Shown: positions 36,701 to 45,483 of the stretch, piece by piece
Position numbering within the stretch: the stretch's first letter is position 1
Layout of the letters: each line of letters starts with the position of its first letter
Source of the DNA: Antedon mediterranea
Taxonomy: Eukaryota > Echinodermata > Crinoidea > Comatulida > Antedonidae
NCBI RefSeq assembly: GCF_964355755.1
Contig: NC_092673.1
Coordinates: forward strand, 5,401,001 to 5,461,000
Direction of reading: 5' to 3'
Length of the DNA stretch: 60,000 bases
Made by a program: the position numbers and the translations under genes
Notes under the pieces: model-generated
What the model saw: the letters and a program-made list of their open reading frames with translations, nothing else
Told to the model about the DNA's origin: nothing
The model's database searches: none

Positions 36701-37098
36701 TACAACAACATCTTGAAAAGTCAATGAGTGAGATAATTTCACTTAAAAAACAACTTGACTCTGCTTCACCAATGTCATTAACGAGTCAGTCAAGCGCGAC
36801 AAGTGATAGGCATAAAAATGATATGGACACACATCATGAAGTTCAAAGGTTAAGACAAGAAGTAGAAAAATTGAAAGAGAAATGTTTTAGCAGTGAGAGC
36901 ATGATAGATAAAGAACGTCAAACATGGCAGGATGAAAAGGAAAAGGTGATTAGCTATCAGAAACAATTACAGTTAAATTACGTGCAAATGTATCGTAAAA
37001 ATCGCAATCTAGAACGTGATGTTGAACAGCTGACACTCGAACTAGAACGAAGACATTTGATTGAAGAAGAAGATCCCGAAACTACCGTTAATGTATAA
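14804..37098 (+). CDS. LZTS-family (Fez1-domain) coiled-coil protein, four coding exons
   Basis: Joining 14804-15067, 27621-28256, 34285-34458 and 35332-37098 gives 946 codons with every junction in phase 0. The family is recognised from both ends. Near the N terminus lies MGSVSSL (residues 37-43), the conserved vertebrate LZTS1 start. It is followed by a PPK-x-x-PFS-x-x-LE block (about 76-87) and EKG-x-x-RP across the first junction. Near the C terminus is WQDEKEKVISYQKQLQ...YVQMYRKNR, the end of the Fez1 domain. Residues ~90-290 are Ser/Pro-rich and probably disordered; ~295-345 and ~375-935 are heptad-rich coiled coil, interrupted by a Ser/Gly segment near residues 765-790. Vertebrate LZTS proteins act at postsynaptic sites, microtubules and in growth control; those roles are family knowledge. 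At 910-946 residues it is longer than human LZTS1 (596). The last four residues, TVNV, resemble a class II PDZ ligand. N4BP3 is a related alternative, but the N-terminal block favours LZTS. Confidence 0.92.
15750..16340 (-). mobile_element. 5'-truncated non-LTR retrotransposon (RT C-terminal end, 3'-UTR and poly(A))
   Basis: Read on the minus strand, 16252-16010 encodes 80 residues ending the reverse-transcriptase region. SRLEINKRSIFIEGPTYWN followed by L...MLKYNIKKMIF matches the C-terminal pattern of CR1/L2/Rex-type LINEs (R/K-rich, GPxxWN, then FKxxLK-like). The frame seems to continue upstream with a stop at about 16266, so the copy is dead. Downstream is ~240 bp of 3'-UTR and a poly(A) tail, seen as a T run at 15750-15773 on the plus strand. 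The 5' limit is uncertain. It is inserted antisense in LZTS intron 1. Confidence 0.72.
16939..17349. repeat. Recent tandem duplication, 208-bp unit
   Basis: CCGTCACCCAGCATATTCAC recurs at 16941 and 17149, and the following ~200 bp are almost identical (a few substitutions plus a 2-3-bp deletion). The second copy ends next to the Harbinger-like element at 17356. Confidence 0.92.
17356..18440. mobile_element. PIF/Harbinger-like inverted-repeat element, 1.08 kb, TAA target duplication
   Basis: Long TIRs of ~45 bp: GGCCCTGTTCAGACCCATGG at the left is mirrored by CCATGGGTCTGAACAGGGCC at the right and continues into CGTTAGACCGTTTTAGCGTAC. TAA directly flanks both ends (17353-17355 and 18441-18443). 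The subterminal motif CGTTTTAGCGTACGACGCT recurs at the left. The interior has no transposase frame, so it is non-autonomous. The 3-bp TAA duplication points to PIF/Harbinger-type mobilisation. Confidence 0.85.
19555..19697. mobile_element. MITE, family A (copy 4)
   Basis: Near-complete element with good TIRs (TAAAGCTCTGTCTACATTATC / GATAGTGTAGACAGAGCTTTA) and the inner CATATATGGACATGATGATG block. One of the best-preserved copies in the window. Confidence 0.9.
19698..19873. repeat. Flanking dispersed repeat plus right half of another MITE
   Basis: 19698-19794 matches 12449-12644 without that copy's ~80-bp middle part. It is followed at 19806-19873 by only the right half of a second family A MITE (GGGCACATTACACTTTTTTG to GACAGAGCTTA), giving a nested composite. 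Confidence 0.75.
20412..20702. mobile_element. 291-bp inverted-repeat element with TTA target duplication
   Basis: AGCCTGGTTTCCATTAAAAT at the left mirrors ATTTTATGGAAACCAGGCT at the right, and both are flanked by TTA (20409-20411 and 20703-20705). The left end contains three tandem 23-bp units of TTTCCATTAAAATCGCTACA plus GCG, and inverted GCGATTTTA/TAAAATCGC copies close the element. It is CpG-rich, with no coding capacity. The 3-bp TTA duplication suggests a Harbinger-type MITE. Confidence 0.88.
22713..22834. mobile_element. MITE, family A (copy 5)
   Basis: Left TIR decayed (AGCTCAGTCTACACTACC); right end GTCGCATAAAGTTTGATAG followed by AGACAGAGCTTTA with a short deletion. Confidence 0.8.
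23281..23446. mobile_element. MITE, family A (copy 6)
   Basis: TIRs TAAGCTCCGTCTACACTATC and GATAGTGTAGACAGAGCTTTA. Longer than the other copies because CATATTTGGGCA is locally duplicated in the right half. Confidence 0.88.
26288..26460. repeat. Tandem duplication, 90-bp unit
   Basis: CATGAAAA(A/G)GTGCTCATCAC starts at 26288 and again at 26378. Both units run through CTTACAAATAAATTCTTTCT with only one or two differences, so the duplication is recent. Confidence 0.9.
27621..28256 (+). CDS. LZTS coding exon 2
   Basis: Acceptor TTTTTGCAG|CAT and donor GTGCAG|GTGAGG; 212 codons (residues 89-300), phase 0 at both ends. Rich in Ser, Asn, His and Arg, with PMKAYSLQDLN and several SxxS clusters; probably a disordered phosphorylated region. 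The last ~12 residues (EEDELLMLRNKVQ) open the coiled coil that continues in exon 3. Confidence 0.93.
28257..34284 (+). other. LZTS intron 2 (6.03 kb)
   Basis: Phase-0 GT...AG intron. Apart from the palindromic element at 30023-30360 it holds AT-rich sequence without supported exons. Open stretches near 28911-29141 and 33167-33744 have no domain or splice support. Confidence 0.85.
30023..30360. mobile_element. Near-palindromic 338-bp element with TAA target duplication
   Basis: TIRs of ~47 bp, almost perfect: TGCACTTGTCAATTGTATGA... at the left and its reverse complement at the right, including the CCCCCGGGAGAGGTG / CACCTCTCCCGGGGG block. TAA flanks both ends (30020-30022, 30361-30363). The interior is built from many copies of GACGCACC/GGTGCGTC in both orientations, so most of the element can fold on itself. 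Non-coding; Harbinger-like by its 3-bp duplication. Confidence 0.88.
34285..34458 (+). CDS. LZTS coding exon 3
   Basis: Acceptor ATTTTACAG|AAT and donor AAACAG|GTAAGA; 58 codons (residues 301-358), phase 0. Encodes a pure coiled-coil segment including EKNENTIFQVFGEKQKSWE. Confidence 0.93.
34459..35331 (+). other. LZTS intron 3 (873 bp)
   Basis: Short phase-0 intron carrying one family A MITE at 34637-34766; the rest is AT-rich with nothing further recognised. Confidence 0.88.
34637..34766. mobile_element. MITE, family A (copy 7)
   Basis: AAGCTCTGTCTACTGTACAC opens the element, with a small insertion in the TIR; AGACAGAGCTTTA closes it. The right TIR has lost its inner half. Confidence 0.82.
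35332..37098 (+). CDS. LZTS coding exon 4 (Fez1-domain coiled coil and stop)
   Basis: Acceptor TTTTTTCAG|AAT, stop TAA at 37096-37098; 588 codons (residues 359-946). Starts NHLNGGVRMLKKSYQKLSKS and runs through about 400 residues of heptads, a Ser/Gly/Arg-rich break (RGSSPNRRGSSPNGSLKSGS), then the conserved Fez1 end. A single long terminal exon carrying the whole Fez1 region. Confidence 0.95.
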   Translation, partial: NHLNGGVRMLKKSYQKLSKSQESLIEYDHGDDEVSELRSKVQKQRGELLKVKAKLSDVSSESEHRQVEATRMRSQLQQLTNNLQRRMSDLSSYQDEISRKDTEIDKLRKKLASFENQTSRGKNNSATFTATQQKLDSLQKLLQQKDSDVSQERVQRNHLHELNENLSKEVKLQEEELGLLRSKLFEKENELSQEKCEVSYLKEVQEKLSQEVHDRKVVIKNLEEKLCKIVSSSGHLSVKKDDKKEIEQLQVQLKKVEGERQSEVTSLRRQLVAQDEDIARLHNQLGSIEKDKLSLQERVSRGKDGNSNFILIQKQMECDLTSLQVKLTQRDRELSETKRVMNEQMESKESEIMALKAQFNKSWEGSKALDNTAMAREAEIAFLTDKLNNRDSEIATLKRRLDGMQKRGSSPNRRGSSPNGSLKSGSGSYHDEMSTLVKEKESLEVHLSSVKTENTQLQQHLEKSMSEIISLKKQLDSASPMSLTSQSSATSDRHKNDMDTHHEVQRLRQEVEKLKEKCFSSESMIDKERQTWQDEKEKVISYQKQLQLNYVQMYRKNRNLERDVEQLTLELERRHLIEEEDPETTVNV

Positions 37099-37136
37099 AA
37101 CTAAATGTGCTTTCTTGTTTCTTTGTAACAAAAAAA

Positions 37137-37142
37137 AATAAA
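37137..37142 (+). terminator. Candidate proximal poly(A) signal
   Basis: AATAAA 39 bp after the LZTS stop codon, within an A-rich stretch. Close proximity makes it usable but not proved. Confidence 0.4.
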
Positions 37143-40100
37143 GTCATGCTTGGAGATTGTTTTGAACATTCTGCGAACTTAAGTGAACTGCAGTGATTCA
37201 CATGATATTGGCATGACGTTACATTCCCAACGTGTATTTTAAACTGACTTGATCTCACTAATTGCCAACATGGATCATACGTAATCTAGCATATGTTACG
37301 CATTCAAAACAAACTATGTCCAAAACCACATGTTATCTCTTTTTGAACAAAAAAAATTATTTTCATTCTTCACTTTCCTTTAGACTGTTCAGGACCAAAA
37401 CAATTTATTTTGGATGTTGGCGACTTTTAAAAGATTAAGGATGGTTAACAGATGGACGGATATTTTTTTAGTTGAATTTGCATCATTCCGAAACGTTTGT
37501 AGTACGCAAAGGGATTTAATGCTACTTGAAGGAATGTAAGAATTTCTAAAGAATGTAAAAATGACACACATTCTGGATTAAAATTTGCATATGTTTTAAA
37601 CTTTCATTTTATACTGTTCTCTTTGTTTTTATATCAAATACTTTTTGTTTTTAAACACAAAGCTTTCGAATGTTTATTTTGTAAATAAAAGTGCTTGATT
37701 TATTAGTTTTAAACAAATTATAACAAAAACAATTATGTTTTAATTTGTTAATCAATGATGTAAACAATTTTAACGAGATATGTCATTTAAATTATGATTT
37801 TTAATAACTAGAAAATCTTTCGAACAAACATAAGTCAATGTTTCGTTTGCTGCAGGGTACATTCCTATTGCAATGTACTTTGATTGTTCTGAGCTAAAAA
37901 TAAACAGTAAATTATTCTTGTTGAATCATCAAATATGCTATGCTCGTCTCAAACAATGGTTCTTTTAATTGATAGTGGTATTAAAAGGCAACTCTATCTT
38001 GCCTCCAATAACTCATCATGGTTTTATTTTTAGCATTTAAAGATTGTTTACCAAAATTGTCTTTAAACTTTAAATAATTGTGCACTAGAAATGTGGTTTA
38101 CATTATTCAATACAGAAACTGTCTAGATCTACAAAGTTCTATTGAAAACGTTTCAATAAAAAATGTAAGTTTATTTTATTTAAAATCCCTATTACATCAT
38201 GAATTAAAGATGCTTTTAAACATTTCCTAAATTGCTTAAAATATCTTCACTAATTAGAAAGATTTACATTTTCCAGAGTTGTTTTATTCCCTACACCTGT
38301 TTGAAGGATTTCCTTAAGGCCTATTTATACATAACCACCAGGTTTTACACAGTTGACATACAAACCCTTATACAGCATAGAATGTAATACATGTGTGATG
38401 TAAGGCATAATTTATGGATGTGTGTTATATGATTAATACCATTGCTTAGGATTTAGGATTAGAGTGTGATTTTTAACACACTATTCTCTCTGTTCAGGGC
38501 GTAATGTTCAAGACTGTATGTAAATTGACGCTGTGGCAGAATTAATTAGATTGATGTATTTACCTACTCCACTACTTCCGTCATAGCAATTTTTTAATTC
38601 TTAAAGCTTAAGTCGGTCTATTTTGTAATTGGGATTTTGAAACAAAAAATATAACGGATTATGTACTATTGCATTATGTTGCTATATAGTTGTGACATAT
38701 TTATTAGTGATGCCATTCTATTCTCTTTTTCTGGATGGGGTGAAAATGGGACAAAATAACAAAGTGTCTGTAACACATATGTTACATGGTGATGACATAG
38801 CATTCAGGTCATGACTTTTTATCATACTTGTTAGGGTGATGATGGCAGAAAAGGTGTTTCAATTGGTATTAAATTACTAGTTTGCTGTACTCCACCGTTC
38901 TGAACTGCGAACATTCCATTCTGTAATATAAAACTTCCTCTAATTAAGAGTCATCTAAAAACTATTCCATAGAGGTGTACATTGTTTAATGAAAAACAAA
39001 TTAGTAGCAGATTAAGTATATAATCTTAGATATTAATTTCTACAATATTTGGTTTACACTTGAGTTGTATGTAAATTGATGCTATTCACGGTGATGTCGC
39101 TTGTAGCAAGCTGGGTCAACTCCTGCATACAGCACCTTCTAATTATTTACAGTATCTTATTCAACAGTTAGGACATTTTCTGTTTTAAATTAGATTGTGT
39201 CATAACAGTATCATAATTTAATGGAACAGGAGTCATTATTGAAATGTGTGTATATTATGTATTAAATACAAAACTGTATAAATATAAATATTGTGTTATA
39301 AACTAGAAACATGTATTGTGTTAATTGTCTATACACCAGAGAACTTGTTCAAAATATTATTATCAGGAAGAATGAAACTATGTATGGGTCATTTAGTGCA
39401 AAAACCCTCCTGTTTCTTTGATGTTGATATATATACTTAGATATTATATAAAGTATTGTATATAAGCTGTTAAATATACTGTATATACTGTTGTACCTTA
39501 TCACATTGTCTATGCTTATAATAGTGTCGTCAAATTACCTTTATCCTTCATATTGTAGGCCTACATAGCATGTATCCTATACAATTGTTGGTTTATATCC
39601 ATATTTATATAAATGAATATCTTTCATATATATGATACTATAAACAATTTGCTGATGTATTTGTCTAAGGGTCGTTGACGTACAGTTTAACAAAATTAAT
39701 GAACAAACACACAGGGTATTCCACTGTTAAACTTCCATATTAACTGATCAAACTTTGTATAATAAGTTATGCTGCACCATCAGGGGTCAAAGGTGAGCTA
39801 AAATGTCAATTAAATGTTTTTATATAATATGCTAATTACTCTTATAAGATTTAGTTTGTTTTATATAGACTGGTTTGTGACATGTACTGTACCGATATGA
39901 AGGTATTGACTAATAGATTTATTATTTACCTTATCAATATTCTTCCATCATTTTAAAAATGTTATGTTCAATATGAAAACTTACATATAGTCATGCAAAA
40001 ACAATACCATTATATAATCATGTTATTAATAAAATTATTCCACTTTTAATAAATCGTTGAGACTATTTATTTCAACAATTGTTTTAAAAAGAGTATGTTA

Positions 40101-40481
40101 AAAATAATTTTATAAAATGCTAGTTATATTGTGCTTTTCCTACAGTAATTTCTACACTATATAATATTGTCTCATATAATATTGCATTGTACATTTTTGT
40201 ATCATTTTTTAAATAGTATTGTTGCTAACAAGAGTATGTATTTTAAAAAGTACAATTTCTTTTTATTTATTACAGGTTTTGTTTTATTTATATACAGCTC
40301 AATATTCAATGCATGCTTGTTACTTTTGAATTCCTTTCTAATGTTCCAATGATATTTTGTTTCATTTTTTATAACATTGATTGTTAATTACATTGCTGTT
40401 GAAATACAGACATACTAGAAAAATATTGTTTGTGTATTGTTCAAAAGTTTTGTGGCGTGTTTTGTATGAAGTTAGACGATA

Positions 40482-40487
40482 AATAAA
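40482..40487 (+). terminator. Candidate distal poly(A) signal
   Basis: AATAAA followed at once by the GT-rich stretch GGTTTGTGGCATTGCCTTGTG and preceded by TGT-rich sequence, the layout of an animal cleavage/polyadenylation site. Use would give a ~3.4-kb 3'-UTR that ends just before the minisatellite. Confidence 0.4.
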
Positions 40488-40667
40488 GGTTTGTGGCATT
40501 GCCTTGTGAGCTTAATATCGGATATATACCCTTGATAGATGGCGTACACCTAGTATCAATATTAGCCCATAATGTCTATACATTGGGTGATTTAATACAA
40601 ATCAAGCTATAATATTTATAATAATAATTAGCGTATATACAATATTGCAGTATTGAAGTACTGTACT

Positions 40668-41550
40668 TACATAGCAATAATAAGCGCACATATACTAATT
40701 ATTGGCACGCATTTAGCAATATTTAGTGCACATATACTGTAGCAATATATGTAGCATTAGTGCATATTATAGCAACATTAGTGCACATATAGCAAATGAG
40801 TGCACATATAGCAAATTAGTGCACATATAGCAACATTAATGCACATATAGCAACATTAGTGCACATTATAGCAACATTAGTGCACATATAGCAAATTAGT
40901 GCACATATAGCAACATTAATGCACATATAGCAACATTAGTGCACATTATAGCAACATTAGTGCACATATAGCAAATTAGTGCACATATAGCAAATTAGTG
41001 CACATATAGCAACATTAATGCACATATAGCAACATTAGTGCACATTATAGCAACATTAGTGCACATATAGCAAATTAGTGCACATATAGCAAATTAGTGC
41101 ACATATAGCAACATTAATGCACATATAGCAACATTAGTGCGCATTATAGCAACATTAGTGCACATATAGCAAATTAGTGCATGTTATAGCAACATTAGTG
41201 CACATATAGCAACATTAGTGCACATATAGCAACATTAGTGCACATTATAGCAACACTAGTGCACATTATAGCAACACTAGTGCACATTATAGCAACATTT
41301 GTGCACATTATAGCAACATTAGTGCACATTATAGCAACGTTTGCTCACATATAGCAAATTAGTGCACGTTATAGCAACATTAGTGCACATTATAGCAACA
41401 TTGGTGCACATTATAGCAACATTAGTGCACATTATAGCAACATTAGTGCACATTATAGCAACATTTGTGCATATATAGCAAATTAGTGCACATTATAGCA
41501 ACATTAGTGCAAATTATAGCAACATTAGTGCGCATATAGCAACATTAGTT
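40668..41550. repeat. Minisatellite, ~19-21-bp unit, with higher-order structure
   Basis: About 0.85 kb of the unit TTAGTGCACATATAGCAACA and variants (AAATTAG, AACATTAATG, CACATTATAGC). Between ~40790 and 41160, groups of four to five variant units recur in the same order, a higher-order repeat of ~80-100 bp. The left edge (from ~40668) is degenerate. GTGCAC and ATAT make the unit partly self-complementary. It sits in the spacer between the two convergent genes. Confidence 0.92.
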
Positions 41551-42290
41551 CAATTTAGAAGTCATGTTTTCAGTGATTTTTGTTAAAATCTCTGAGCTAT
41601 AGCTCAGGAGTTTTACCAAATCATTTACAAACTTCTCTTATACCTGTAGTTTAATGTGCCAGATGATGTATATATAACATAAATATGGTGAAAGTAGGGA
41701 CTTTTGTTGACCTTTTACAGGGTTGCCATTATTGGTAGACACCAGAGTATAGCTCACACTAACCAATATTGATCAGGTTTCTTTATCACTATTCCCATCA
41801 CTGTATAAATTTAATCTTATTGTTTTCAATTACTGTGAGTAAAAGCTTAATGTATGTTTGAGTGTACGACGATGGTGAACATTCATCATAAAATGCTTTT
41901 AAAAAATGCTAATGATTTACAACATGATTTCTATTTTTATAAAGATTATTGTTGGATATGATGTGTTGCTTATGTCTTTTAAATGCTGTGAACCCCTCCA
42001 TTCCAAGTGCATAAACCACCCTGGTTTATTGGTTGAATACCACAACATCAACATTTCACCCGTGACCCCATAAAATCGACCTGAATATTTTAATAAACAA
42101 AGGAATATGAATCAAACTAAATTTATGAAGCAAAAATTGATTTATCAGTATGAAATAATTCCTAAAGAAATTTGTCCTTGGGAATGTCATTTCTTCCTAA
42201 TGTAATTTAGGGTTAGATACATGCTTGCAATGTTTTAGCTTAGACCTACTTCTGTGTCTCCACCCTCCTACCTATTGTGGTTGAACATAC
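41551..42290. other. Intergenic spacer
   Basis: AT-rich, no gene or clear repeat; includes the small palindrome GAGCTATAGCTC near 41593. Confidence 0.4.
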
Positions 42291-42409
42291 TAAAGCTCTG
42301 TCTACACTATCAAACCTTATGTGACAACAAAATGTGCCCATGTATGGACATGATGATGATCACTAATATATTTGGGCATATCACGCTTTTTTAGTCTACA
42401 GAGCTTTAG
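42291..42409. mobile_element. MITE, family A (copy 8)
   Basis: TAAAGCTCTGTCTACACTATC at the left; the right TIR is internally shortened to TAGTCTACAGAGCTTTA. Confidence 0.85.
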
Positions 42410-42522
42410 ACTAAAATTAACAGCGACAAAAATATTCACATCAGGTATATTATAAATGTTCAAGAATGTTCCCTTGATTGGCATGTATGGCAGATGGTGA
42501 AAACAATTTTAGGAATTAGATA

Positions 42523-42549
<27 letters not shown>
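42523..42549. repeat. TA microsatellite
   Basis: About 13 TA units, ending in TATGTATGTG. Confidence 0.9.
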
Positions 42550-42554
<5 letters not shown>

Positions 42555-43094
42555 GCTTCAGTGGGATAATACAATTTTATTTGTCGTACTGTACCAAAAT
42601 GAATAGTAGGCGAAGCAACGATGAATACGCATTTAATGTAGGTATGAATTCAGATGTTTAAATTTCTATAGGTAACGATGAAGAAAAGTCCAGTAAATTC
42701 TGACCTTTTCAATTACAGAGGTTGAAAGGTTTGTGATGCAAGTACTATAGTTAAAAAGTGCAGATGAGACGGCATTAGCTCCCTTTAGGCAGTGAATACA
42801 ACAATAATTGTAAAAGGCTCAAATTTACAGTCATTAAACTAGACATAAATTACAATTTGGTACTAACATTTGGTTTGTAATAAAATACACATAGTGATTT
42901 GTTATGATTAAACAATCACTTATTTTGTAGTACAGTACACACATGGTCCTACTACCGTAAAAGCATTCCAAGTTAATATATTAATATTACAATCACTAAT
43001 TAATATATAAATCCAAAATTACTGAAAAATTACAATGCTGTGTGTATCAGTGGCTGGATCTAAATGGAGATAATAAAATAAGCAAAAACAGCCA

Positions 43095-43145
43095 TACAAA
43101 TTTGCAGAGCTTTCAGGCAATGCTAGCCCTTCATCAGTGCAAGTA
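43095..43145 (-). ncRNA. Hammerhead-ribozyme-like sequence
   Basis: On the minus strand the catalytic core is in order: CTGATGA (43137-43131), stem II AGGGCTAGCATTGCCT, GAAA (43114-43111), then GCTC with U16.1 and C17 at the predicted cleavage site (43107/43106). Stem I is TTGCA pairing with TGCAA, extended by TAC/GTA beyond an ATTT bulge. Stem III is only the palindrome AGCT, as in minimal type I hammerheads thought to act as dimers. Such ribozymes are known in Penelope-like elements and related retroelements. No element protein is visible nearby, so this would be a solo remnant. Stem II closes with A-U rather than G-C and has an imperfect pair. Activity is untested. Confidence 0.6.
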
Positions 43146-44130
43146 ATTAATATATAAAAATAAAAACACATTAAATATTTCAGAGCAAACTAAAAATGCC
43201 CAATATTTATTTTGAAAAAATATTTCCACAAAAACATACAAATTAAATACTCTTACAAATACGGTAATTAAATCACATCAAAATGAATACTGATAAATTT
43301 CACAATATAAATAGTGATTTTAATATTTTAATTATGGTTATGATTGTAATAAACACAATAGTACTGAACAGAAGTAGTGTCAAATAATCCCTTTTAACAT
43401 CACCTAAACAAATTCTACACTAACCAGGTCGTCAACACAAGCCTTTTGTAAGTGTAGAGTTGTGCACTGGAGTACTCAGGTGACATGACTCATCAAAGGC
43501 ATCATTTTCCAATACATAACCCCTGGATATATTTTTACAAATTCTTTGCAAATATAATTTCTATAACCAGATAAAAATCCGACAAATTGAGGATGATGAA
43601 TACAATATTACACTGATATTTCACCTGACAATTTTCATAAGTAACATTTGTATGAGATAGTGGTTGAACCAGAAAGAATGTAATGCAATACTGCCAATAG
43701 TGGGCCTAATAATAAAGTATTATAACATGGAGTAAAGAATATTATTATTTACTCCATGATTATAACTATATATTTATTTTTAAAAAGCCCTGTTGTGCAT
43801 AATTATTGTATTTACAATAGATAATGAAATTATTACAAAACTAAAATCTTATCAAACAAAGTATAAAATATTAAAAAATACCCAAATATAGTAAAGAATA
43901 ACACATATTGCACTGTTAAAATACAAATCTATAAATGGGATATAAATAAGCATGCATTGTATGGACATTATTTAATTCCTGATGCTATAATTAATCTTTA
44001 AACATTAAATTATTACAGCATGTATTTCATTTATTGTTGGACTTTCCTATTTAAAGTTTGTTAGTAAAGCTTTTGGTACTGTATTGTTTAATTTACTGTT
44101 CCACGGACTACAGTACTTTTTAAAACGTAT
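43146..44130. other. Intergenic spacer
   Basis: Very AT-rich; no gene or strong repeat recognised. Confidence 0.35.
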
Positions 44131-44700
44131 TTTAGTAAAATATCACCGTGTCAGCATTTTTTATATTACAGTAATGTACATTTAATCTTAAAGATATACA
44201 TTTATTTGGACAGATTTTTTTTAAAGTACTATACATAAATTATTCTTCATATCTGAATAGACAGAATTTCATTTCATTTCATTTCGTCTCACATAATTAT
44301 AAAAAAAAAAATAACAAACAATAGAGAGAGACAGGATTCCCAAAAGCGAACTAAATCAAACTATCAAGTGGGTCTGTGATGATTTATAAATAACCTTTTA
44401 TTAATTTGTTGACAGTACTGTATTTTTGATCTTAAAGATACATTTAGTTGGACGGATTTTTGTTCAAGTACTGTACAAAAATTATTCTTCATATCTGAAT
44501 AGACGGAATAGGTCTGTGATGATTTATAAATAACCTTTTATTAATTTGTTGACAGTACTGTATTTTTTATCTTAAAGATACATTTAGTTGGACGGATTTT
44601 TGTTCAAGTACTGTACAAAAATTATTCCTCATATCTGAATAGACGGAATAGGTCTGCGATAATTTATAAGTAATCTTTTATATATTTGTTTTACTATAGA
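44130..44700. repeat. 140-bp tandem repeat, two and a half units plus a diverged outlier
   Basis: GGTCTG(T/C)GAT(G/A)ATTTATAA begins units at 44371, 44511 and 44651 (partial), exactly 140 bp apart. Each full unit contains GACAGTACTGTATTTTT, GTTGGACGGATTTTTG and CATATCTGAATAGACGGAAT. A diverged related unit lies at ~44130-44270. It lies close downstream of the whirlin stop and could fall in its 3'-UTR. Confidence 0.85.
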
Positions 44701-45348
44701 ATGTGAATAAAATAAAACATGTTATAAACACTGCTCAGTGCAAAGTTAAATATTGTAATATATATATATTGGTATGCAGCATATACAATGTTAATAAACC
44801 TTATAATTACCAAAAAGAAGTTTATATATAGAAAATAATTCCCGTTGAAAACAAAACTATTGATACAAGATTGTTATTCATCAATACAAACTGGAATAGC
44901 ATGTTGACAGATTACTGACGTTTGACTGATAACTGTACGTCTGAAGCCAACATAGGCCAAGCAACCCTCATCAAATAAAATACAGGTACAGTATATTGCA
45001 AAGTTACATATCATATATAGTTTCACAAACATAAAGATCTATCAACAATATAGCAGCTTTAAACACATCTGTAAACCACTGATTAAGCCAGTAAAAAAAC
45101 AAAACATGTCCACAAGAATATAACTATTACTGCTTTCAGTCTCATGTCTATAAAAAACAAATTTCGTTTTTTTCGGCCTAGAAGTTACAGACATTTTTCA
45201 TTGTGGAGATGAAATTGTTGTATAGACTGCGATATAATTGCTGGTTAGAGTAACTAATAGTTATGGTAGGCCTACTAAATTGGTGGAATACTCGTCAGTG
45301 AAAATCTCACTTGTCAAAGGTGTTCAAATAATAACAGTAAGTTGTTGT
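44701..45348 (-). other. Region downstream of whirlin stop (probable 3'-UTR)
   Basis: AT-rich sequence immediately 3' of the whirlin coding end. AATAAA hexamers on the minus strand occur further down (near 44397 and 44165), but I cannot choose between them. Confidence 0.35.
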
Positions 45349-45483
45349 TCATTTGATAAGAACCGTGATGCTCAGTCGATCCCGATTCGCATCGTTGTAC
45401 GCTTTACGTATTACTTCAACAACTTGGTTGTGCGTTAAACTATGCAGCGATCGACCATTGACTTTGATAAGTTGAAAACCAGG
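45349..45483 (-). CDS. Whirlin exon 16 (end of PDZ3, stop)
   Basis: Acceptor TTTTTTTCTGTAG|CCT, phase 0. Encodes PGFQLIKVNGRSLHSLTHNQ and onward to ITVLIK and TGA, the second half of PDZ3 with its alpha-B helix and last strand. Confidence 0.93.
   Translation of the reverse strand, partial: PGFQLIKVNGRSLHSLTHNQVVEVIRKAYNDANRDRLSITVLIK

Larger units (their letters stand above)
37099..40500 (+). other. Probable LZTS 3'-UTR and downstream flank
   Basis: No transposon-like sequence is seen for 3.4 kb after the stop, which contrasts with the element-rich introns and fits a long 3'-UTR. It is AT-rich with no further coding sequence. Its extent depends on which poly(A) signal is used. Confidence 0.4.

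Noticed and set aside
14804-37098. N4BP3 as the identity of the plus-strand gene
   Set aside because: N4BP3 shares the Fez1-type C terminus, but the MGSVSSL and PPK..PFS..LE N-terminal blocks match LZTS better.
40668-41550. CRISPR array
   Set aside because: Units are contiguous 19-21-bp repeats without unique spacers, in an animal genome: a minisatellite.
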